Shown here in pieces: positions 51,336 through 60,197 of a stretch of DNA of 64,000 nucleotides. Within the stretch, counting starts at the first letter, position 1; each line of letters opens with the position of its first letter. The translations under genes were made by a program, and so were the position numbers. Source of the DNA: Streptomyces sp. NBC_01788. Its GTDB lineage: Bacteria > Actinomycetota > Actinomycetes > Streptomycetales > Streptomycetaceae. The notes under the pieces were generated by a model, which was not told where the DNA came from, searched no databases, and saw nothing but the letters and a program-made list of their open reading frames with translations. The DNA lies in NCBI RefSeq assembly GCF_035917575.1, contig NZ_CP109090.1:248001-312000 (forward strand). Direction: 5' to 3'.

Positions 51336-51364
51336 TTGACTGACTTGGTCCAGTCCAATAGCGT
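51336..51364 (+). promoter_or_regulatory. GH64 promoter with dre-like palindrome
   Basis: TTGACT (51336-51341) and TAGCGT (51359-51364) are 17 bp apart. TTGGTCCAGTCCAA (51345-51358) fills the spacer and resembles the DasR site seen before the chitinase gene. The start codon is at 51450. Confidence 0.55.
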
Positions 51365-51449
51365 CACCCCCGCACAGAACCCCACACGAAACAACACCCC
51401 CCATCCCGTCACGTTGTTGACGGGCCATCACCCCTCCGGGAGGGCCCCT

Positions 51450-53114
51450 GTGGTTTCCCGACGTTCCTTCCTGGCCGCGGCCGGCGCCGTCACCGGTGCG
51501 GCTGCGCTCAGCCTGTTCTCACCGTTCTCGCCGATGACTTCCACCGCGGCTGCAGCGGGAGTCTCGCTCCCCGTGAAACTGGCGAACAACTCCGGCCACG
51601 ACACCGTCTACGCCTACATATCCGGCACCGACAGCAGCGGCTGGCCGGTCTTCGTCTCGGCGAACGGCGTCCTGAACCGGCTGCCCAACCCGTCGTCCCC
51701 GGTGACCCCCATTGCCGACTACTCCATCGCGCTGGGCCCCTCCGGTTCGGCCGCCAAGACCGTCACCCTGACCGACTACATCATCGGCGGCCGTGTCTGG
51801 TTCTCGGTCGGGCAGAAACTCCAGTTCTTCGTCAACCCGGGCGCCGTGCCCGGCGTGGTCCAGCCCGCCCTGGTCAGCTCCGACCCCAACTGGGCCACCA
51901 ACTGGACGTTCTGCGAGTTCACCTTCAACAGCGCCAATCTCTACGCCAACATCTCCTACGTCGACATGGTCGCGCTGCCGATCTCGATGGCCAGCACCGG
52001 CAGCGGGGGCACCCAGTCGGTCAGCCCGCTGCCCTCCGGCGCCCTCGCCTCCATCGCCTCCGGCCTGAAGACCCAGCACGCCTCCGACGGAGCTCCCTGG
52101 GACAGGCTGGTGGTCACCGACTCCTCCGGTGCGGTACTGCGCGTCATGTCGCCCTCGCACTCGCCGGTGGACTTCGGCAACTACTGGGACGACTACCTGA
52201 ACCGGGTCTGGAGCCACTACGCCTCCACCCCGCTGACCATCAACGGCCAGGGCGGCATCGGTTCCTACACCGGCACCGTCTCTGGCAACGCCATCGTCTT
52301 CTCCGGTCTCAACACCAACGGCGTGCCGTTCACCAAGCCGAGCGCCGTCGACATCTTCGGCTGCGCGTCCGGTCCCCTCTACAACTCCGGGTCGGACGCG
52401 CGCGGGGCGATCGCCGCCCGGCTCGCCGCCGCGCTCAACCGCAGCTCGCTCCTGGTCCCGGGCGGGAACAACCAGCCCGATGGCGTGACACCTTCGCAGT
52501 ACTACCAGGACTCGATCACCAACCACTACGCGCGGCTCGTCCACAAGTACGCCAGCATCGGCTACGCCTTCCCCTACGACGACGTCGGCCCCACCGGCTC
52601 GGCTCCCGTCGACGGGCACATCCAGGACGGGGCGCCCACCTCGTGGACGATCACCCTGGGCGCCGGCGGCTCCGGTGGAGGATCCGGGGGCGGCTCGGGC
52701 AGCGTCAGCGCCTACAGCACCATCCAGGCCGAGTCCTACTCGGCGCAGAGCGGGACCATGACCGAGAGCTGCTCCGACGTCGGCGGCGGCAGCGACGTGG
52801 GCTACATCTCGAACGGCGACTGGCTGAAGTACTCCTCCATCGACTTCGGTGCGGCCTCCCCGAACCAGTTCAAGGCCCGGCTGGCGTCGGGCGCGGACGC
52901 AGGTGTCAGCGGTGCCATCCAGGTGCGGCTCGACAGCATCAGCGGCACGAAGATCGCCGAGATCGACTTCGCCAACAACGGCGGCTGGCAGAACTGGCAG
53001 ACCGTTCCCGCGAACATCGTCGCCTCCGCCACCGGAGTCCACGACGTCTACCTGGTCTTCTCGGGCAGCAGTTCGGACTTCGTCAACATCAACTGGTTCA
53101 CCTTCACCAGCTGA
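51450..53114 (+). CDS. Secreted GH64 beta-1,3-glucanase with C-terminal CBM6
   Basis: 554 residues from GTG 51450 (GGGAGGG upstream); in-frame codons before it overlap the promoter. The twin-arginine signal SRRSFLAAAGAVTGAAALSL implies Tat export. The GH64 (laminaripentaose-producing, thaumatin-like) domain is at ~35-400: LPVKLANNSGHDTVYAYISG, NWTFCEFTFN, YANISYVDMVALPISM, WDDYLNRVWSHYASTPL. After a Gly/Ser linker, a CBM6-type module occupies the last ~125 residues (STIQAESYSAQSG ... SNGDWLKYSSIDFG ... VYLVFSGSSSDFVNINWFTF). It degrades fungal beta-1,3-glucan and fits with the neighbouring chitinase and mannanase. Confidence 0.92.
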   Translation: MVSRRSFLAAAGAVTGAAALSLFSPFSPMTSTAAAAGVSLPVKLANNSGHDTVYAYISGTDSSGWPVFVSANGVLNRLPNPSSPVTPIADYSIALGPSGSAAKTVTLTDYIIGGRVWFSVGQKLQFFVNPGAVPGVVQPALVSSDPNWATNWTFCEFTFNSANLYANISYVDMVALPISMASTGSGGTQSVSPLPSGALASIASGLKTQHASDGAPWDRLVVTDSSGAVLRVMSPSHSPVDFGNYWDDYLNRVWSHYASTPLTINGQGGIGSYTGTVSGNAIVFSGLNTNGVPFTKPSAVDIFGCASGPLYNSGSDARGAIAARLAAALNRSSLLVPGGNNQPDGVTPSQYYQDSITNHYARLVHKYASIGYAFPYDDVGPTGSAPVDGHIQDGAPTSWTITLGAGGSGGGSGGGSGSVSAYSTIQAESYSAQSGTMTESCSDVGGGSDVGYISNGDWLKYSSIDFGAASPNQFKARLASGADAGVSGAIQVRLDSISGTKIAEIDFANNGGWQNWQTVPANIVASATGVHDVYLVFSGSSSDFVNINWFTFTS

Positions 53115-53177
53115 CCTCCGGCTCCGAGACGGCAGGCGCCGCGGGTACGGTCAGCCGTCGACCCGGCCACATGCCGT

Positions 53178-54080
53178 TCAGCTGCGCCGTGTAAGGGTGC
53201 TGAGGGTGTTGGCGGCCACGATGGCACCGATGCTCGTCCATTCCGTCCAGCCCAGGTTCTGGCCCAGCCCGATCCAGCCGACGAGGGCGGCCAGGAGGGG
53301 GTTGACGCTCATGAAGAGCCCGAACGCCTGGGCGGGTACGCGGCGCAGGGTGAACAGGTCGGCGAGGTAGGGCACCGTCGAGGACAGCACGCCGGCCGCG
53401 ACGGCACAGCCGACGGCTGAGGCGGTCGGCGGCCGGTGCAGGACGAGGACGATGCCGACGGGCAGGAACATCAGCGCGGAGATCCCGGTCGCCGTGGCGG
53501 AGCCCTGGGCGCCCGGGATGCGCCGGCCGACGGTGCGGTTGAGGAGGATGTAGGACGCCCAGCAGCACGCGGCCAGCAGGCCCAGGCCCATTCCCACGTA
53601 GTCGGCCGAAGGCTGGGGACGCATCAAGGCGACGACGCCCGCCGCGGCGATCACCGCACAGGCGGCGTCGACGCGTCGGCGTGCGGCGGCCAACGCGATG
53701 GTGAGCGGACCGACGAACTCCAGCGTGACCGCCAGGCCGAGACCGATGCGATCGATGGCCGTGTAGAGGGACAGGTTCATGGTCCCGAACACCACGGCCA
53801 GCCCCATCACCGGCCACCACTGCGCCCGGGTGAAATCCTGCGGGCGTGGTCGGCCGACGGCGAAGAGGACGATCGCGGCGACGTACTGGCGGACCGCGAC
53901 GACGCCGACCGGGCCGATCACGGGGAAGGCATGGGAGCCGATCGCGGCACCGATCTGGTTCGACAGGCCGCTGCCGGCCATCGTGACCACCGTGGCCAGC
54001 CGTTCGCCGGACGGGGCAGGGGCCGAAGGGCCGGTCGAGGAAGCGGATGGCAGGGACGCCGCGACGGGTGCGTTACGCAT
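53178..54080 (-). CDS. EamA-family (DMT) transporter
   Basis: 300 residues with about ten hydrophobic helices and the EamA duplication: VIGPVGVVAVRQYVAAIVLF and LEFVGPLTIALAAARR in the first half, CCWASYILLNRTVGRRIPG and LRRVPAQAFGLFMSVNPLLA in the second. The sequence is closest in style to RhtA-type amino-acid or threonine/homoserine exporters. It is a stand-alone gene. Confidence 0.88.
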   Translation of the reverse strand: MRNAPVAASLPSASSTGPSAPAPSGERLATVVTMAGSGLSNQIGAAIGSHAFPVIGPVGVVAVRQYVAAIVLFAVGRPRPQDFTRAQWWPVMGLAVVFGTMNLSLYTAIDRIGLGLAVTLEFVGPLTIALAAARRRVDAACAVIAAAGVVALMRPQPSADYVGMGLGLLAACCWASYILLNRTVGRRIPGAQGSATATGISALMFLPVGIVLVLHRPPTASAVGCAVAAGVLSSTVPYLADLFTLRRVPAQAFGLFMSVNPLLAALVGWIGLGQNLGWTEWTSIGAIVAANTLSTLTRRS

Positions 54081-54171
54081 GACCTGATGGTGCGGCTCGG
54101 CGGTGCATGCGCAAAAACGTCCGCAGCGGGATCCAAGCGGGCGGGATCCATACAGTTGAGTCGTGACTCCT

Positions 54172-54190
54172 CCACCCCTGAACGGGGTGG
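54172..54190 (-). ncRNA. IS605-type right-end hairpin (tail of a TnpB guide-RNA scaffold)
   Basis: On the minus strand CCACCCC-GTTCA-GGGGTGG forms a seven-pair hairpin about 10-25 bp beyond the tnpB stop, followed by AGGAGTCAC. This is the usual right-end structure of IS200/IS605-group elements, which also forms the 3' part of the TnpB omega RNA. It is a candidate end only; the RNA start and any guide are not resolvable. Confidence 0.5.
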
Positions 54191-54197
54191 CTTCTCG

Positions 54198-54731
54198 CTA
54201 AGCGGGTTGGGCTTCGCGACGGACCAGCCCGGCCCGTAGAACGTTCAGGGCGCCCACCGTGTCCGCGTGTGCGCTGTGGCCGCACGAAACGCAGTGGAAC
54301 TTCTCCTGTGTGGGCCGGTTCTCCTTGGCGGTATGCCCGCATTCGGGGCACCGCCGGGAGGTGTTGCGGGGGTCCACGGCGATGACTTCCCGTCCGGCGC
54401 TTTCAGCCTTGGCGTGCAGGATCGTCAGGAACACCCCCCATCCGGCATCGGCGATCGAGCGGTTGAGCCCGGCCTTCGCGGCGGCCCCGTTGGGCAGGAA
54501 CGAACCCGGCTTGTCGGGGTCGGGCTTCGGCGTGGGGGCCTTTCTCATGTTGCGGATCTTGAGGTCTTCGTGCGCGATGAAGTCATACTCGCGGACCAGC
54601 GTGAGGGCGGTCTTGTGTGCGTGGTCAAGCCGCTGGCGTCGCACCTTGCCATGCAGCGCAGCAACCTTCTGCACGACACGCTGGTGGTTGGCGGTGCGGT
54701 CCTTGGCCTTGCAGCGCGGGTGTCGGGACAG
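54198..54731 (-). pseudogene. TnpB (IS605 OrfB) C-terminal remnant
   Basis: The frame reads RTANHQRVVQKVAALHGKVR, the RuvC-II Glu in EYDFIAHEDLKIRNM, DAGWGVFLTILHAKAESAGR, and the zinc ribbon CPECG ... CVSCGH. The RuvC-III Asp region AHADTVGALNVLRAGL is also present. The RuvC-I Asp and the whole N-terminal recognition part are missing, so the nuclease cannot be functional. The 5' break lies where the sequence joins the neighbouring DUF6585-like gene. Confidence 0.8.
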
Positions 54732-55692
54732 AGCTTGTTGCGCGGCTTGCCGCACACCGGTCACTGCGCCTCGCCGACCTCAGCGAGCGCACCCTGGCTG
54801 ATCGACCGCCGGACCGGCACCACCATCCCCGAGCTGTGGCCGCCCGGCTCCCGCCCGGCCACGGAGGAGACCGGCGACATCGACGACTGGCTGACCGTTG
54901 CTGTCGGCGCAGCGCCTCGGCGAGGGAGAGGAAGACCCGCACATTGCGGACGGCGGACGAGGGGATGGACAACCAGGTTTTCGTGACGCCGAGTTGGTAG
55001 GTTACCAGGATGCCCTCCTTCACCTCGACCCGCTCCACCTCCGGCCAGTCCAGGCGCCGGTCGAGGTGTCCGATCCCCACGGGATCGAGATGGACGAGTA
55101 AGAAGTCGATCCGCTCGCCCGCCTCCAGGCGGGCCGCGTCCTGGGACAGCCGCACCCGGGTGAACGCGGCGTCGAGGTCGTCGGCGAACCGGGCGAGACC
55201 CTTGTAGGAGTCGCTCACCACGATCGGGTCGCCCTCCTCGGGGATCACGGTGAGTGTGCGCCAGGTGGCGCCGGTGAGCCCGTTGGTCACCTTGGTCTCC
55301 TGCCGCGTGATGCCCTCGATCTCGTCCCACTCGTAGACCTCGGGCGCCCTCCCGGTGACCCACCGTACGAGCCCGCGCTCGTAGTGGGCGACCCAGATCT
55401 GAGGCTGGGTCCAGGCCCGTGCGACGAGCCGTCCGGCCAGGACGAGCGGTACCACTCCCAGGGCGAGGATCCCCGACGCGTTGTACCAGGCACCGCTGGT
55501 CCGCTGGTCCTCGACGGCGAGGGAGGTGCCGTACGCCAGCATGATCACACCGAACAGCACCATGGGCACCACGACAGCCCAGACGAGGCGTATCGGCTCG
55601 GTGTGCACGAGCCCGCGACGCCTGCCCAGTTCGCGGTCCCGCGCGACGTTCCGCATCGCGGGCGGTACGAAGCCAGCACCCTGATCCGGCAT
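54625..55692 (-). CDS. Membrane protein (DUF6585-like), C-terminus running into TnpB debris
   Basis: From ATG 55692 (GGGGGG upstream) the frame is open for 355 residues. Residues ~40-110 hold two membrane helices (LVWAVVVPMVLFGVIMLAYG and ASGILALGVVPLVLAGRLVA). Two PH-like beta-rich segments follow (WVAHYERGLVRWVTGRAPEV, YEWDEIEGITRQETKV; then DWPEVERVEVKEGILVTYQL). Coding character ends near NVRVFLSLAEALRRQQ at about 54.89 kb. The last ~85 codons are Arg/Ser noise over the IS605 remnant, so the native C-terminus was probably replaced by the insertion. Confidence 0.65.
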   Translation of the reverse strand: MPDQGAGFVPPAMRNVARDRELGRRRGLVHTEPIRLVWAVVVPMVLFGVIMLAYGTSLAVEDQRTSGAWYNASGILALGVVPLVLAGRLVARAWTQPQIWVAHYERGLVRWVTGRAPEVYEWDEIEGITRQETKVTNGLTGATWRTLTVIPEEGDPIVVSDSYKGLARFADDLDAAFTRVRLSQDAARLEAGERIDFLLVHLDPVGIGHLDRRLDWPEVERVEVKEGILVTYQLGVTKTWLSIPSSAVRNVRVFLSLAEALRRQQRSASRRCRRSPPWPGGSRAATARGWWCRSGGRSARVRSLRSARRSDRCAASRATSSVPTPALQGQGPHRQPPACRAEGCCAAWQGATPAA

Positions 55693-55880
55693 GAATCCCC
55701 CCAAGTTGTACTGGAGGGCCATTGCCGGGCGAGGGACCGCGCGTGTGAAGAGGGCGGTCCGTGCGGGGGGTACCGGCAGCTGAGCCCGCCGCAAGCCGGC
55801 TCCGGGTGTGCGTGTGTCGTCACGCGACATGCCGTGCTGCCCGGCGCCCGCATGGGAGCGGGTGCCGGGCAGACACCGGG

Positions 55881-57755
55881 TCATCGGTTCTTCGAGATGC
55901 TCAGTGTGAAGGTGGGGGTTCCGATGTCGGTCAGTGTGGTGGTGTTCGCCTTCAGGTAGGTGTCCAGGTACGGTGAGCGGTCGCCCTGGGTCGGTGCGTC
56001 GAACCGGGGGTCCTGTACCTCGAGGGAGAGCCGGGCGTCGGAGACGGTGACCGTCTTGCCCGAGGGGACGCTCTGCCAGCCGTTCGAGGTGATGGTTCCG
56101 AGCTGGACGCCCAGTTGGTGCCCTGGCTGGAAGGTCCAGTCCGTGGCCTTCAGAGCGAAGGACGTTGATCCACCGTTTTGCAGCTGGGCGACGTTCTCGT
56201 TGAACATGGTCGCCTTGCCGTCCGGGGCGATGTCCCACAGGCGTGCCCAGACGTTGCCCTGCCCGCTGGTCTTCAGCGTGATCTGCGGGCTGCCCGTGAT
56301 CCGCACCTGCTCGGCGGCGGGCGTGGACCAGGTCCAGTAGCTGTTGGCGGGTGTATCAGCGCCGAGTGCGGTCAGCTGGTCGGTTGTCAGTGAGCCGGCC
56401 TCCGCGGCGTACTCGATGTCCCAGCCCTGCGACTGTTGCTGCGGCGTCGTCGGCAGGACGGTCTTGGGTGTCTTGCCGCCGTCGTCGACGTACTGTCCGG
56501 GTGCCAGCCGTACCTTGTACGCGTCGCTGGTCATCGGCCAGGTCGGCTGGGCGCGCCACTGGCCAAGGCTGTCCTCAAGGGAGAACGCGGGGTCGGTCAC
56601 TGATGGCTTGATGCCGCGGAGGTACTGGTCGTAGAACCGCATGACCTCGTCGAACCAGCCTGCCCGTCCCATCTTGAGCTGGCCCTTGGCGTTGGTCTCG
56701 TTGCCGCGTACGTGTTCCCACTGACCGAGCCAACCGCGTTGCGGGCCCTGGTGGTTGGCCAGATACTTCTGCATCTCCTCGGGCTTGGTGTTGTCCTCGA
56801 TGAAGCCCGAGGTGACGAACAGCGGTGTCTGGGATCCGGCCGCGCGAGAGGCGAAGTCGCGGGCTCGCCAGAACGACGACTTCGGGTCGGGGTTCTGGGT
56901 GTTGGTGAGGTTGTCGCTCTCGCACTCGGGGTGGTTCTTCTCGTATCCGGCGTTCGCCTTGTAGTGGTCGCTGTCGTCGGCCAGCGGCGCCATCGTCGCG
57001 ATCGAGTAGTAACTCCGCGGGGTGCTGGTCACGTTGGAACGCGGTACCCCGTTGCTGTACAGGTAGTTGTACCTGTTCCACGTCGGTTCTTGGGAGACGA
57101 TCGCCCTCAGAGGCTTGAGCTTGAGGGTGTTGGCCGCCAGGCCGGTGTTGGCGTCGTAGGACTTGCCGTACATGCCGACCTTGCCGGTCGACCACGGCCG
57201 GCTCGCCGCCCATTCGACGGCTGCCTTGATGTCCGCCTGCTCGCCGGGGCCGAGGAAGTCCAGGCAGCCGGTGCTGCCGCCGAAGCCACGCAGGTCGACC
57301 ATCACGAAGGTGTATCCGCGTTCCATGAGCCGGGCGCCTTCGATGAAGTCCTGGAAGCGTGCCGAGGGTCCGACCTTGTCCCAGCCCGCGGGGGCGGTCT
57401 CTCCCGCGTGGGAGAAGTACGGGCCCACCGACAGGATCACCGGTGTCTTCGCGTTCGCCGGCAGGCCTGCCGGTCGCAGCACGTCGGCGTGCAGTTCGAC
57501 TCCGCTGCCGTCCGAGGAGGGGAAGTAGTGCTGTGTCCAGAGCGCGCCCTGCGGGACGCGGTCGTTGTCCTCGTGGGTGACGGGGTCGTCGGCTGTGGCC
57601 TGCGGCCGGTCTTGTGCTGCGGTGGCGGACGCGGGTGTCGTGTCGGGTGCCGCGATGGCGGGTGTGGCGATGGCGGGTGTGGCGAGTGTGCCGGTCAGTG
57701 CGAGGGTGGTGAGGGCGGCTGAGGCGGCCCAGGGGGCCGTACGGCGTCTTTTCAC
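55881..57755 (-). CDS. Secreted X-Pro dipeptidyl-peptidase (PepX/CocE type)
   Basis: 624 residues from GTG 57755 with GGAGGAG upstream. A Sec signal peptide (KRRRTAPWAASAALTTLALT ... ATPAIAAP) precedes the CocE/PepX hydrolase domain: YTFVMVDLRGFGGSTGCLDF, the nucleophile Ser in VGMYGKSYDANTG (GKSY signature), and the acid/His region WLGQWEHVRGN. A C-terminal jelly-roll follows (NVWARLWDIAPDGKATMFNE ... HQLGVQLGTITSNGWQ). It cleaves X-Pro dipeptides or related bonds outside the cell. It has its own promoter at 57904-57932. Confidence 0.92.
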   Translation of the reverse strand: MKRRRTAPWAASAALTTLALTGTLATPAIATPAIAAPDTTPASATAAQDRPQATADDPVTHEDNDRVPQGALWTQHYFPSSDGSGVELHADVLRPAGLPANAKTPVILSVGPYFSHAGETAPAGWDKVGPSARFQDFIEGARLMERGYTFVMVDLRGFGGSTGCLDFLGPGEQADIKAAVEWAASRPWSTGKVGMYGKSYDANTGLAANTLKLKPLRAIVSQEPTWNRYNYLYSNGVPRSNVTSTPRSYYSIATMAPLADDSDHYKANAGYEKNHPECESDNLTNTQNPDPKSSFWRARDFASRAAGSQTPLFVTSGFIEDNTKPEEMQKYLANHQGPQRGWLGQWEHVRGNETNAKGQLKMGRAGWFDEVMRFYDQYLRGIKPSVTDPAFSLEDSLGQWRAQPTWPMTSDAYKVRLAPGQYVDDGGKTPKTVLPTTPQQQSQGWDIEYAAEAGSLTTDQLTALGADTPANSYWTWSTPAAEQVRITGSPQITLKTSGQGNVWARLWDIAPDGKATMFNENVAQLQNGGSTSFALKATDWTFQPGHQLGVQLGTITSNGWQSVPSGKTVTVSDARLSLEVQDPRFDAPTQGDRSPYLDTYLKANTTTLTDIGTPTFTLSISKNR

Positions 57756-57903
57756 TTGCTCCTCCCGGAGTTGTCGGTTACGGGGCGGTGCAGGTGGCGC
57801 GGTCGGGCAGCGGCCCCGGTCCCGCCGTCGACGGGTCGACGAAGGGCGGCCGCGCGCAAGCGGAATCTGGGTTCCCGGTGCGCGCCGGAGCCGACGGCGT
57901 GGG

Positions 57904-57932
57904 AGCCTATGATCGTCATTGACACGCGTCAA
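57904..57932 (-). promoter_or_regulatory. PepX promoter with overlapping palindrome
   Basis: On the minus strand TTGACG (57927-57932) and TAGGCT (57904-57909) are separated by exactly 17 bp, implying a ~140-nt leader. TTGAC-ACGC-GTCAA (57919-57932) is an inverted repeat covering the -35 box and could be an operator. Confidence 0.65.
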
Positions 57933-58119
57933 CAGGGCAGTATGAGAACGGTGTTGCCGGTGCGTCATCTGGTACTGGTCGCGGTGGCTGATGGGGGCAG
58001 GTGAAGCGACGGGGCCGGGGCGGGCGGGGGTCCGGGGGGGTCGTCGTTGGTGACCGGTGCCCGGTCAGCGGCTTGGTCGGGGTTCGGTCGTCCGGCGCCC
58101 CTCCCCCACGGCGCGGTTG

Positions 58120-58308
58120 ATGCTTGCACCGGTACATCTCACCGCCCATGCCCTGTGCCCCGACCCGGCGGCACTGCACGGCTACCTCACCGAACGCCTG
58201 GACACCCTGCAGGCGCTCCGCACCCTGGAGACCGCGCCTGTGCTCCGCACGCTCAAGATGGCCGGACCACTCCCGGCCACCGGTAAGCCGCCCACGCGCA
58301 GCCGCTAA
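58120..58308 (+). pseudogene. Lrp/AsnC-family regulator, C-terminal remnant
   Basis: The frame reads LCPDPAALHGYLTERLDTLQ then ALRTLETAPVLRTLKMAGPL, the end of the Lrp/AsnC ligand (RAM) domain ('...L..YL...L..L..V...ET.P..R..K..G'). The DNA-binding half is absent. It could be translated from the ATG at 58120 as a 62-residue RAM-like protein, but truncation is the simpler view. Confidence 0.55.
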
Positions 58309-58329
58309 GGGCTCGCAGAGAATCACCTC

Positions 58330-59439
58330 TCAGCGGGTGGCGACCCGGTCGTCGTACTTGATGCGGGTAAGGAAGAAGTCCCGGACGTCCTCGGCCAGCA
58401 GCTCCGGCACCTCCATCGCGGCGAAGTGGCCGCCGCGTTCGAACTCCGACCAGTGCCTGATGTCGTAGAGCCGCTCTGCCAGTGGTCGCACCGACTGCGT
58501 GATGTCGTGTGCGAACACCGCAACACCCATCGGCACCGGGCACGGCTGCTGGACCCCTCGCGGGGCATCGTGGTGGAACCGGGCCGAGGAGGCCGCTGTG
58601 GCGGTCAGCCAGTACAGCGAGATGTCGGTGAGCATCCGCTCGTCACTGACCGGCGTCTCGGGGTCGGTCCACTGCGCGAAGCGCTCGGCGATCCAGACCA
58701 GCTGGCCGACCGGCGAGTCGGTCAGCGCGTAGCCGATGGTCTGCGGGGTGAGGGCCTGCAGAGCCTGGTACGGCGGGCGATTCGCCATCAGCTGCCGGAC
58801 CTTTTCCAACCGGGCTTCATCCGTTTCGGACAGTTCGATGCCGGCATCCGGAACCGGCCGGGTCGGCAGGTAGTTGACGTGCACCCCGACGACGTGCTCG
58901 GGCGCCACCGCGCCGAGCGCCGTGGAGATGCCCGCGCCGAAGTCGCCGCCCTGCGCGCCGTAGCGCTCGTACCCGAGACGGTGCATCAGCTCGGCCCAGG
59001 CCCGCGCGACCCGGGTGGCGTCCCAGCCGCGTTCGTGGGTCGGCCCGGAGAAGCCGTAACCAGGGATGGACGGAATCACCAGGTGGAAGTCGCGCGACAA
59101 CGGCTCGATCACGTCGAGGAACTCCAGAAACGAGCCGGGCCAGCCGTGGGTGAGGACCAGCGCGAGCGCGTCCGGGTTCGCAGACCGGACATGGACGAAG
59201 TGGATGTTCTGGCCGTCGATCTCGGTGGTGAAGTGCGGAAGCTCGTTGAGCCTGGCCTCATGCGCACGCCAGTCAAAGCCGGTGCGCCAGTACTCGGCAA
59301 GCTCCTTGAGCCGCCCCAGTGGGAAGCCGTAGTCCCACCCGGCGTCGGCGACCTCGTTGGGCCAACGGGTGCGGGCGAGGCGGTCGGTCAAGTCGTCGAG
59401 GTCGGCCTGGGGAATGTCGATGCGGAACGGCTTGATCAC
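58330..59439 (-). CDS. Epoxide hydrolase (alpha/beta-hydrolase, EPHX1-like)
   Basis: 369 residues from GTG 59439 (GGAG eight bases upstream); a GTG three codons earlier is too close to that site. The N-terminal EHN segment ([20 protein letters not shown] ... [20 protein letters not shown]) is followed by the hydrolase core. The oxyanion motif is HGWPGS, the nucleophile Asp is in [12 protein letters not shown], and the catalytic His is in [12 protein letters not shown]. It converts epoxides to diols. It is divergent from a MarR gene with shared operators. Confidence 0.92.
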   Translation of the reverse strand: MIKPFRIDIPQADLDDLTDRLARTRWPNEVADAGWDYGFPLGRLKELAEYWRTGFDWRAHEARLNELPHFTTEIDGQNIHFVHVRSANPDALALVLTHGWPGSFLEFLDVIEPLSRDFHLVIPSIPGYGFSGPTHERGWDATRVARAWAELMHRLGYERYGAQGGDFGAGISTALGAVAPEHVVGVHVNYLPTRPVPDAGIELSETDEARLEKVRQLMANRPPYQALQALTPQTIGYALTDSPVGQLVWIAERFAQWTDPETPVSDERMLTDISLYWLTATAASSARFHHDAPRGVQQPCPVPMGVAVFAHDITQSVRPLAERLYDIRHWSEFERGGHFAAMEVPELLAEDVRDFFLTRIKYDDRVATR

Positions 59440-59477
59440 GGTCTTCACTCCAAGGGAATTCGTTCGCAGCCCAAACG

Positions 59478-59517
59478 TTCGTAACACTAACGAAGCTAGA
59501 CTGTTAGTGTCACTAAC
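59478..59517. promoter_or_regulatory. MarR operators between epoxide hydrolase and marR genes
   Basis: GTTAGTGTCACTAAC (59503-59517) is a perfect palindrome. A weaker related site TTCGTAACACTAACGAA (59478-59494), containing ACACTAAC, lies 8 bp away. Their position in the 99-bp divergent gap suits control of both genes. Confidence 0.65.
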
Positions 59518-59538
59518 ACAAGAGGTGGAGGATCCTCC

Positions 59539-60054
59539 GTGAGCCCAACCCCCGAACCCACCCCGGCCCGGCTGCGCGCCATCCCCAGCCGCCTGCTCGC
59601 CGGGGCCGCGGTCGTCGCCGACCGGCTCGTCAGCGAGCGCTTGGCCGCCGAGGGCGCTCGCAAGTGGCACTTCGCCGTGCTGGTCGCGCTCGCCGAGGCC
59701 GGTGCCGCCAGCCAGGCCGAACTCAGCCGCCGCACCGGCATCTACCGCAGCGACATGGTCGCCGTCCTCAACGAGCTTGCCGCCGCCGAATGCATCCGCC
59801 GCGAACCCGACCCCTCCGACCGCCGCCGCAACGTCATTACCCTCACCCCCACTGGCCGCCGCCGCCTGGAGCGCCTCGACACGCTCGTCTCCGACGCCCA
59901 GCGTGAACTCCTCGCCCCCCTCACCCCCGTCCAGCAGGATGAACTCACCCACCTGCTCACCACCCTGACCGAGCACCACCACCCTCCGCACCCCAGCCCA
60001 TCCACCTGCGCCGTCCCGAGCCTCGCCCCCACCGTCGACGGCTCCTCGGGATAG
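59539..60054 (+). CDS. MarR-family regulator
   Basis: 171 residues from GTG 59539 (AGGTGGAGG upstream). The winged helix is typical: [60 protein letters not shown] (the DRR wing). The last ~30 residues are Pro/Ser-rich and disordered. It probably represses itself and the divergent epoxide hydrolase until an aromatic or epoxide ligand binds. Confidence 0.92.
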   Translation: MSPTPEPTPARLRAIPSRLLAGAAVVADRLVSERLAAEGARKWHFAVLVALAEAGAASQAELSRRTGIYRSDMVAVLNELAAAECIRREPDPSDRRRNVITLTPTGRRRLERLDTLVSDAQRELLAPLTPVQQDELTHLLTTLTEHHHPPHPSPSTCAVPSLAPTVDGSSG

Positions 60055-60197
60055 TTCTTGCTGATGCCCGGCACGGACCTTCAGGTCGTGGAGGCACAGA
60101 GCGTGATCACGGGTTTTCGCCGTTCGGTGGCGGCGCAAGCCCATACGGTCCGTGGACACCGACCCCGACCGCTCTCACATTCGGCAGGAGTTGAGCG

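Noticed and set aside
57653..57685. Tandem GGCGGGTGTGGCGAT-like repeat near the PepX start
   Set aside because: It encodes the repeated Ala-Thr-Pro-Ala-Ile of the signal-peptide region and needs no other explanation.
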